In this document: positions 18,284-27,009 of the stretch, piece by piece
Layout of the letters: every line of letters begins with the position of its first letter
Numbering within the stretch: the stretch's first letter is position 1
Assembly: GCA_009602725.1 (NCBI GenBank)
Contig: WELB01000106.1
Span: 274,331-304,151, forward strand
DNA from: Spirogloea muscicola
Taxonomy: Eukaryota > Streptophyta > Zygnematophyceae > Spirogloeales > Spirogloeaceae
Reading direction: 5' to 3'
Length of the DNA: 29,821 nt
Made by a program: the position numbers and the translations under genes
The notes under the pieces: generated by a model
Databases searched by the model: none
What the model was told of the DNA's origin: nothing
Seen by the model: the letters and a program-made list of their open reading frames with translations, nothing else

Positions 18284-21200
18284 CTAGATGGCAAACTCGG
18301 CCACCTGGGGGAACCCGTCCGAGGTTTTGCTCTGGCTGTAGCGCGGCTCTTCCCATCGCGTGCAGCGCAAGGTGGGCGAGGCGAGAACATACCCCGCGCC
18401 CGGATCGCGGTCAGCGGAGCTGTTGTACGCCCCGTGCTGCGCAGCAAAGCTATCGTAGATGCCCGCCGAAAGGACCTCATTGTAGCCAGCCGTAAGCGGC
18501 GCAAGATTAAGGTCAGCACCAACAACCAGCAACACGCTGGTCTTTGCAGGATGTGGGCCTGCCGCTGGAGCAGATGCCGGGGCGGCTGAAGGCGCCAAAG
18601 ACATTGCCGAGGAGGAGACATTGACAATCTGCTGAATCTCAGCAGCTGCGGCGCCAGCCTGGTCGCTGAGGTCGGATGCCAGGTCACCAAAGTGCATATT
18701 GACCAGCTGCACAGCCTCGCCACCGATAATGATTGTAGCATGCTGCATCAAGTGGCAGAGAGGGCACACAGGGATCAGGAATCTCTTTGGCTTTACATCC
18801 ACAGTAGGTCCCACGTACTAATTAGCGTAGCTTGACATATTACCCTGCAAAGTTGCAGATCTTGGCAGGCGCCATCCACATATGTACCTGGAAGCAGGCA
18901 TTCTCGCCGTGGCGGGACGGGAGAATGTGGGAGGAACTAGCTGCAATGGGGAAGGCAGACAGGATGGCGCAGCCCCAGGTGTCAGCGGACGCAGTTGGCG
19001 TGTACAGGCTGTGAGCCCAGCCCAGCCACGTGGCGAGGAAGTCCACGAGGTCCAGGTTGCCGTGTGCAATACGCATGAGGTCTGACTCCTGCAAAGTGAC
19101 AAGGTGCGGGCGCTGCTCCCATAGCACGCGTGCCACAGCGTCAAAATTGTCGACACCGGCGCGGCTAAGCCCCTGCTGCACATTGAGGTTGAGAACCCGC
19201 AGAGTGCCGCCAGCGCGGAGGTCGATGTGTGGTGCCCCTCGAGGTGCGTAAACCAGCCGCAGCAGCATGCTGAGGCCCAGCAGCGTCAGCACCACCGCCG
19301 CCAGCATCGCAACTGCCTGCACTGCAAAAGCAATGACCAGTGGGCCAACGTCTATGGCTGCTGGCAAGCATCAACCACCGGCAGACTCAACCTTCTGCAA
19401 CTTCAAAGACGATCTACTTGCCGGTAATGATCAACTTGATCTATTTGGCAAATCCTATCTTGCTGAGCCACTGAGATGCACAGCAGTACTTAAGGAGGAT
19501 GCTCAAGCATTGTAAGCCGTCTGTGCGCAAGAAGACGCACTTCATGGCACCTCCTGTCATGTGTCTCGCATGTGGGCAAAGGCAGAAGCGCACCCTGCGG
19601 TCCGGCACGCCGCTGCCCCAGGTGAGGCGGCCAGCCCGCCAGGCGCCGAGGCGGGCCCCGAACTCATGTCGCTCCTTCTCGGTCACCTGGGGTCCCCGTA
19701 CAAGACCCGCACCAACGCCAACCAGCGCCACAGCGAGCAGCCAGCCGGCAGAGCCACGCAGGGCTCTGGCGCCAGGCACGTGCTGGTATGCAACCAGTGT
19801 AGTGCTCCAAGCAATGAGCAGGACGTACACCGCCGCTGCAACGCCCAGACCCAGTCCAGGGTACACGCCAAAATTGTTGCGGGCCATGACTGCCCACAGC
19901 GACGGGATTGCCAAGGCAAGGAGGGAGCCCCCCACAATGCCAAGTCCACCGTTGTTGCCGCCGTGGAGGCTCGCCGCAGCGCCGTCGGCGAGCCAGTACG
20001 ACCCAAGCGCCGCCACGAGCCACGCGAGGACGCCATGCGTGCGGCTGGGCAAAAGCTTGCGTGCGACTTCAGCTGAAACAGCGAGTCCAACGAGCAGCGA
20101 GACGATGGAGAGTGCGCCCCACCAGGGTGAGGCGCCGAGGTGCCGCGCGACAGCGGACGGCGCAGCCATCAGCCAGTGGCTGACAAAGAGCAGCGAGCCA
20201 AGGCCCGTCGCCATCTGCGCTGATCGCACACACCCAGTCCGGGTCCACTTGAGGCCCCGCTCCCGGTACGGCCCCAGCTCCAGCTCGGAGTCATAAGCGT
20301 CGGCTCCCCCGCTGCCGCCGCTGCAGTCACCAACTGCCGCCGCGGACCAGGGAACCTCCTCGCCCTCGCCCCACCGCTTGTTGCTCAGCCCAGCATCCTC
20401 CAATCCACGGCCACTGCTGCCGCTGCTCGACTTGCATGCCCCGACGGCCATCAGCCGGACAAGCATTGGCTCCTCCTGGCCATCCTCCTGGCCATGAACC
20501 ACTTTCTCATGGTTGCTACCACCAGCAGCCATTGCCACGTCCTCGACATTGGTGGAGTCGGGAGCTTCTGACAGCAGCTTCACGCCCGTCACCAGCGCCG
20601 CAAAGCGCGAGTTAGAGGCCGCCGAGTGCACCCGCGAGAAGAACCCGCGGGGGCTGCCTCCCCACGGCGGCAGCAGCTCGTCAGACGGTGGCAGCAGCGG
20701 CAGCAGGGCTTTCGCCGCCGCTGCTGGCTCCTCCGCCTGCGGCACGTCCTCCACGAGCACGACTACCTGGCCCCTTCTGCAGTTGGCAGGACGCTGCTGC
20801 GCAGTCTCCGAGCTGCCTTCGGCTTCATGCGGCGGCCTGCCTTTGCCATTTGCCAGGAACGATATTTCAGTGCTCAACCTGCTCGCTCTCCTCCCTGGCT
20901 CCTCCAGTCCATCTGCAGGCACAGCCACTGCCCCCATCGTGCTGGGGCCAGGTGAGCTCTGCGGCAGCAGCCCTGGCCCTGATTGCCTCTCGCCGTGGCC
21001 ACCAACGTCATCGCATTTAGCATCATCCGCCAGCCATTGTCTGTGGCCGACTGCCGCTGTATCGATCGAGGAGGATCTGACTTCGTCGGCCTCCTCTTCC
21101 TCATCATCGTTGTCGCTGGCCATGTCCTCCATTTCCCGGGCCTCGGCGTCACTTCCTTGCACCCGCTGCCATATGCTGCCATCGGCGGCTTCCACGCCGC

Positions 21201-21829
21201 CCTCCCAGTCCGCGAGGTCTTCATACAGCATAAGCGCAACAGCTCCAGCGCCCGGTAGGAGGCCTACCAGCACCAGCACCCACACTCGCACCACGAGCGG
21301 GTTGTGGCCAGCATACGCGAACTGCAGGACCTGCAGCGAGTTGAAAGCAGCACAGACGAATCGGCTGAGCCAATGAGGCTCGCAAGTGGAGCGTGGCGAC
21401 CGAAGCTGGCAATATATCAAGCGTGTGCCATCAACGACAGTGCCATACTCGTTCGTTAGTCCCGAGAGCTTGGTCAGAGTGCCATGCAGATACGCAGGCG
21501 CTCGAGAAGCACCAGCGTGCCACAGTCCCAGCAAGGTGAGCCGCACCCAAGGCGAGCTGCGCTTGGTGCGAGGGCACTCGACGCCAGCCGCACTCGATGT
21601 GAGCCCGCACTCGACGCGAGCCGCACTTGTAGCACGGCGCGGCGCCAATGCAGCTCTCACGACGGCCTCGTGGAGCCGACCAGCATCCATGTCTGAGAAG
21701 GCGCCGCAGAGCTGCAAGCCGACCTGGAGGAGGAGGAGGCCGGCGGCGAGGCCGAAGGCGGCGCGGCGGCGGCGTGGCGGGCGCGACGCCCAGAGCGCCT
21801 CGCCGGCGAGCGTGGCGAGCAGCGCGAGG
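18284..21829 (-). CDS. CWH43: CWH43/PGAP2IP-like protein, 5' end missing
   Basis: Membrane protein of the GPI-anchor lipid remodelling pathway (yeast Cwh43 swaps the GPI lipid to ceramide). Exons on the minus strand: 21829-21661, 21330 to 19594 (or 19687), 19316-18888 and 18742-18284; all junctions are phase 0. The first two exons give several hydrophobic spans (GLAAGLLLLQVGLQL, VVRVWVLVLVGLLPGAGAVA, and six or so more after an acidic insert of about 270 residues). The last two exons give an endonuclease/exonuclease/phosphatase-fold domain: LRVLNLNVQQGLSRAG, HLVTLQESDLMRIAHGNLDL, ADTWGCAILSAFPI, VNMHFGD, VVGADLNLAP and a C-terminal TSDGFPQVAEF. The canonical SDH catalytic motif reads SDG; as I recall, animal CWH43 also lacks the His there. 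The acceptor at 19316 is the least certain junction. The N-terminal part should lie beyond the N at 21830. Confidence 0.82.
21574..21629 (+). repeat. 16-bp tandem repeat in a CWH43 intron
   Basis: Three and a half units of a GCACTCGAYGYSAGCC-type 16-mer. The placement within the first visible intron (21660-21331) follows from the splice model: GCCGTC|GTGAGA donor and CTGCAG|GTCCTG acceptor. Confidence 0.8.
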
Positions 21830-21830
21830 N
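21830..21830. other. Single N, probable collapsed gap or misjoin
   Basis: CWH43 coding sequence runs up to this base from the left (minus strand) and MnmE coding sequence runs up to it from the right (plus strand). Both genes are missing their N-termini exactly here. Confidence 0.75.
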
Positions 21831-21831
21831 G

Positions 21832-24800
21832 CCGGTGGTGGCCGCGCTCTTCCGGCCCGCGAGCCGGCGGCGGCAGCGGCGCGGCTGGGCGCCGGAGAGC
21901 CACCGCGTGGAGTTCGGGACGTGCGTGGACGCCGCCGGGGCCCTCCTCGACGAGGTCCGCCCCGAGGCTCGCTCGCGCCGCATTGGTGGTCCTGGATCAC
22001 TGCCCGTGTCCATCCGTGCAGCTCAGGCATAGGTTTTAGGTATAGGGTATAGGGTTGAGAGTTAGGGTGTTAGGAAAGGGTTTGGGAACCCTAGGGTTCA
22101 GGCCTAGGGGGTTAGGGGTTTATGATTAGGGTATAGGGGTTGAGGGTTTTAGGTGACAGGCCTCAGCCGGTCATGGCTGCACCGTTGTTGCCGATATCGC
22201 AATGAGAGCGCATCCGCCTGCTGGCAGGTGCTGGTCGTCCCCATGCTGGCGCCGCGGTCGTACACGCGCGAGGACGTCGTCGAGCTCCAGTGCCACGGCG
22301 GCGCAGTGTGCGTGCGCCGCATACTGCAGGCGTGCCTCGATGCCGGAGCCCGCCTGGCTCAGCCAGGTCCGTTGGCCCCCTTTACCCTTTGCTTACCGCC
22401 ACGCTGCACCTTGTGTGCTTGCTAATGACCAGGGCTTAGGACCTGGGAAGTAGTGGTGGTGGTCAAGGAGGTAGCACGGAGACGTATATCTGTGATGGTA
22501 AGATTCAATGTTTAATGTGTTGGTTCGTTGTCAAATTATCGTGGTTTGTGGACTCAAAGCTGAAGCAGCGCTGCACTGGCGCATCCCCTGGCTGTGCTCT
22601 GCAGGGGAATTCACTCTGCGGGCGTTCCTCAATGGGCGGTTGGACCTAGCGCAGGCCGAGGGCGTTGCACAGCTCGTGGCTGCGCAGACCTTTGAGGCAG
22701 CGGACTCGGCACTCGCCAGCATCCAGGTGGTGCTTGGCAACCAATGCCTAGAGGTCACAATGTAGGATCTACTTTCAACAGATTACAGTTACTGCTTAAC
22801 GTCCAAGATTTGGGATGTGAGGCTGTAGATGAGTGTCACAACAGCGCCAGCAGCCAATCCACTTCTTGTCGAGCCTTTGGTGATCCGCTGCCGCCAGGGA
22901 GGACTATCGGCGGCGCTGTGCTCGATGCGCGAGGAGTGCATCAACCTGCTGGTCGAGGTGGAGGCGCGCCTCGACTTTGACGACGAGCTGCCCCCTCTGG
23001 ACCCCAGCCAGCTGGCGGGCCGCGTCGCTGCACTGCGGCACCGTATCGCAGCGGCGCTGTCCACCGCTTCGCGGGGCCGCCTCCTCCACAACGGCCTGCA
23101 GGCAACGCCCGATACTCTTGCATGACTGTCAGCTTCTTCTTGTGTACACCATCATAAAAGCACAGCTTGTGTCTTCAGCGAGAACCCAGTACCACAATCT
23201 GCCATCGGTGCACTGCTTTCTGTTCAGCTGTCTACGTAAGAGTTGGTAGATGTGTACACAAGATAGCCGGATGTCTAGTGAAGTCATCACTGGAGTCAAG
23301 TACCGAGTGCCGCAATACTTCAGGTTCGTATAGGCACTAATCTGACTTGCCTGTGAAAGCTCTCCCACCCAGGTGGTGTAGCTCGCATGCAGACAAGCAG
23401 AGGTTGCTTGACCGCATCTTACCAAGCGGCATCAGCACTGCTCAGCCCTCAACCCCTGGCGTTCACGATCTGTTGTGTGTCATAAGAAGTAGACTAAGTG
23501 ACATAAGTGGCTGGCAGCCTTTTCACGTTCCGTGACGGTGTTGTTGGCAGGTGGCCATTATCGGGCGGCCAAATGTGGGCAAGTCAAGCCTGCTGAATGC
23601 CTGGAGCCAAGTAGGTGAGGCCTGCCTTGCTTGGGGCTCATCTTCTAGTCAAAAGGCTCCAGCTTCCAATTGTTTAGGCCCTCGGCAAGACTCGCGAGCA
23701 GGAAAACACGCACAGTCCTGGCTTGTATTCAGCAGTCTGCAGCAGTTAGACACAATTGTCTCCTGCAGATTTTGACTTTCGCTTTCTGCATAATATGGAG
23801 AGCATTGGTAGGACGTCTATTAAGTCTTGCCTTGGCAAACAACCATCAATTATGCTGCTCAAGTGCAGAGAGCTTCGTGAGATCTTCAAACTGTAGGAAC
23901 TAATGGTCCATGTTTAAGGTCCGGGCTTTAGGGCTAGACTCTCTTTGCCCCCTTGCATAGATACGTGTGCTCCTGACGGCTTGCTGCCTCCTTCACAGAG
24001 TGAGCGTGCGATCGTGACGGACGTCGCTGGCACGACCCGAGACGTGGTAGAGGCCAGAGTCGTGATCGGTGGCGTGCCCGCGCGTCTGCTCGACACGGCG
24101 GGCATCCGAACAACGTCCGACCAGGTTGAGCGCATGGGTGAGGTTACAATGACTGAGTCCAGTATTGGGAGACAAATAGAATGCAGCAACTAGTATCAGA
24201 CGCTTGAGTGGACATACGTGATCAGTCCCAATATGTATTCCTCCTGATAATGACATCACTCGTTCAATTACAGAAAATCTGAGGTGAGGGGTTATGGGTT
24301 GTGAGCCAATTTTCCTGCTCCTAAGTCCTCTCACGTGTGCGCTTTCTGTGGCTGTTGTTGATGGCTTACCTGCGGCCAGGAGTGGAGCGGTCCGAGGCGG
24401 TGGCGCTTGGGTCAGACGTTGTCGTGGTGGTGGTGAGTGCCACTGACGGCTGGGTCGAGGAGGATGGTGACATCGTTCGACGCATCCTGGGGTCGCCTCC
24501 AACCTCGGTGGAGGACCACGGAGGGTGGCGTGCCAGCCGTGGCACTCAGACTTCGCTGGCGACGCTCGCCGGCCCGATGGCCATCACCGAGATACAGGTC
24601 TCGCTCCACTGCACATACTATGCCATCACATTCTTGAATTTTGATCTGCGGTGCCTGACCTGCGCGGTATATGAGACTTATCTGTCTAAATTGTTGTCAC
24701 CAGGCCGCATACATTTGTCTTCAGAAGCTTCACTGAGTTGGACTACCGAAGTTTGATCTGAGAGAGCTGATCCTGAGGAAGTTTGACTGCTGACTGAGTA

Positions 24801-25781
24801 TCTTGACATCCACCTAGATATGCTTATGCTTATGCTGGAACTTGCTCTGTCAACAGTCCCTAAGTTGAGTGTCCTCGGCTGTATTTTAGGATGAGATGTA
24901 TGTTGCGCCAGCGGTGGCACGGGGACCCGCAATCCTGGTCGTCAACAAGACAGATGCGGCACCGGCGGCAGGCGCACTGCCGCCTGCAGAGCTTGTGGGC
25001 CGCTTCGACCGCGTCGTTGCTACGTCGGCACACAACCGCAAAGGCTTTGCGGAGCTAGAGGCTGCAGTGCTGGCGCTCGTCGGTGCTAGGAGTATGGCCG
25101 CTGAAGGCCAGCAGTGGGTCGTCAATCAGGTGGGCTGGTCATTCATGGATAGAATGACAGTAAATATTAGAAAATTAGGGTGATCTGTTGCTATAAGTGT
25201 TCAATACGGTCCAGTACTCAAGCCTTACAACTTGCAGCTAGCATGCGGCCTCATGTGGCTGCAGGCAGCTTGTGCTTGCTTGCGAGAGCCCTCAGTAGCC
25301 CTTCAACTTTGGAACAGAATTGACATTGTCCAATTCGAGCTGATGAGCATTTGACCCAAAGTATAGACAATCCAAAAGCCGTGCAATTAGACTGCCTCAC
25401 GAAGTGATCCACTTGCATGCCCTTTCTCATTGTTGTAGTCACAATAAGCCCATGGATTGGGCGACATGGTTGAGCCACTCGTCAAGGTAGGTCAGTATTG
25501 CTGACGTCGATTTTGGCTGGGCTGCACATTGATATGCAGATGCTGACAGGTTGATGTCATTGTTCTCCTCTTTCCAACAGCGGCAAGCAGAGCAGCTGAC
25601 GCGGGCCAACGAGGCACTGGAACGATTGGCGGGTAGCATCGACGAGAACCTGCCAGTGGACTTCTGGACTGTGGACCTGCGAGACGCGGCGCTGGCCCTG
25701 GGTAGCGCCGCCGGAGGTACAGACAGCGTGCCGGAGGAGGTGCTGTCAGCCATCTTCTCACGCTTCTGCATTGGCAAGTAA
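21832..25781 (+). CDS. mnmE: tRNA modification GTPase MnmE (TrmE/MSS1), 5' end missing
   Basis: Organellar GTPase that, with MnmG/GidA, modifies the wobble uridine of certain tRNAs. Exons: 21832-21954, 22228-22366, 22605-22726, 22898-23101, 23551-23610, 23999-24137, 24380-24597, 24890-25129 and 25581-25781 (about 481 residues visible). The N-terminal folate-binding domain shows [28 protein letters not shown] and [21 protein letters not shown]-domain motifs are G1 [10 protein letters not shown]2 [10 protein letters not shown]3 DTAG and G4 NKTD. The protein ends in FSRFCIGK with the conserved C-terminal Cys. Intron 4 uses a GC donor (CAG|GCAACG at 23102). The start codon, targeting leader and the usual GGVAIVRISG block are missing at the N at 21830. 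The identification is secure. Confidence 0.94.
22027..22160 (+). repeat. Degenerate telomere-like tract in MnmE intron 1
   Basis: About 130 bases of irregular TTTAGGG/TTAGGG-like words (GGGTTTAGG, TTAGGGTT, CCCTAGGGTT), all in the same orientation except one inverted CCCTAG. It sits between the donor at 21955 and the acceptor at 22227. Confidence 0.8.
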
Positions 25782-27009
25782 GGCTGCTACCTGCGAGACG
25801 TTGTAGTTGACCTCTAGAGCTCTGGGGTTCAGGTAATGTCAGCTTCTTGGTAATTGGCTATGCTTAGAGTTGGCTGACCTTGGCGTCCTTTACAAGGCCC
25901 AAGCTTTGCATGCTCGTCCGTGACGTCCAGCCCTGCTTAAGGCCTCTGCAAAGTCAGAACCTGAAGCGATCAGAACGTGAAACAGTGTGCCACATCTGTG
26001 CTCAGCACCGTTGTGTATATGAGAGGTGTTGCTCTCCATCTCAAAGCACTTGCCCTTGCTCATGCCCTCTGATTAGCTCAGGCTACTAGGGGTGTGGTAT
26101 TGACGTGCTGATTAGTACGACATCTTTCCCACAGTGATAGCCGCGTGCTTCCTGCATGACAAATTAGCCCAAGAATCCCTGCTAGGTGCCACGTCTCAGC
26201 GTGTACGGCGTCACGTTTCAACTCGTATAGAAGTGCTTCCTTAGCCTGACCCTCTCCTGGCAAGTCAGTGGACCTGAGTTTATATTCAACAGCTTCACAC
26301 CAAGCCATGAATCATGTTTGTCTACATGTGGTCGAAAGTGCTCGTGCTGGCCTTCCATAGAAAATAAGAATCTCATTTCGAGCATGAGGGAGTACCTTGA
26401 TTACACTTGCACAACATAGCCATATCTCTTTGCTGGAGACCCAGGAGCAAGGTCATCTACCTCAATTCTTCAGTTCTTCACTATCACTGCCTATCACTGC
26501 CTCTCACTGCCTCGCACATGAGCCGCTCAAAAGCAGGTTATCGCAATACAACCCGGTTGGCTGTAGACTTATGATCCTCACCACCCTGGCAAGTAAGGGT
26601 TAGCCAGCCCAATGCATGCCTCGGTGCAGCTGCAGCAAAACTTTGCCCGCATTGCTTGTCGCTACTGCTTCCATCGCGCCATTGCAAGTGCATCCGCACC
26701 GCAACTCTCAGCCAGAAATTTCATCAGCATACAGGCCAGTGCCATTTCCCAGTTTTCCGAAGGCGCAGCGAAGGCCTACACGTCTTCAAGGTGCTAGAGA
26801 TACAAATTACGTAGCTGCCATTTGGGGCTTTGAGTGTACAATTGGAAGGACTCCAGGAGGTCACAGCGGCAGCTAAGGCCAGCAGCAGAGGAGCTAACCA
26901 GTCCCACAGCAGCTGAGCCTCTAGCCGGTGAGCCAGGAAAGCGTCAGACCATCCGTACGCGATGAAAAGTTGACCAGAGGTGGCGGCGGCGGCAACGCCG
27001 CCGCCGATG
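25782..27009. other. Convergent 3' intergenic region
   Basis: This lies between the MnmE stop and the PERK-like kinase stop. No gene or RNA is recognised. A 10-bp tandem repeat, CTATCACTGC x3 (last copy CTCTCACTGC), occurs at 26481-26510. A minus-strand frame with a hydrophobic stretch (LAPLLLALAAAVTSW) at 26724-27044 overlaps the kinase 3' end and is not supported as a gene. Confidence 0.55.
26481..26510 (+). repeat. 10-bp tandem repeat, three copies
   Basis: CTATCACTGC, CTATCACTGC and CTCTCACTGC in direct succession. Confidence 0.85.

Noticed and set aside
18284-18330. Loss of the SDH catalytic His as evidence that the CWH43 gene is broken
   Set aside because: Animal CWH43 proteins, as I recall, also lack this motif; the rest of the frame is intact.
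19441-21903. A single 820-codon open frame on the minus strand read as one protein
   Set aside because: It crosses the N at 21830, starts with a non-ATG codon in MnmE antisense, and includes an intron (21660-21331) that is open only by chance.
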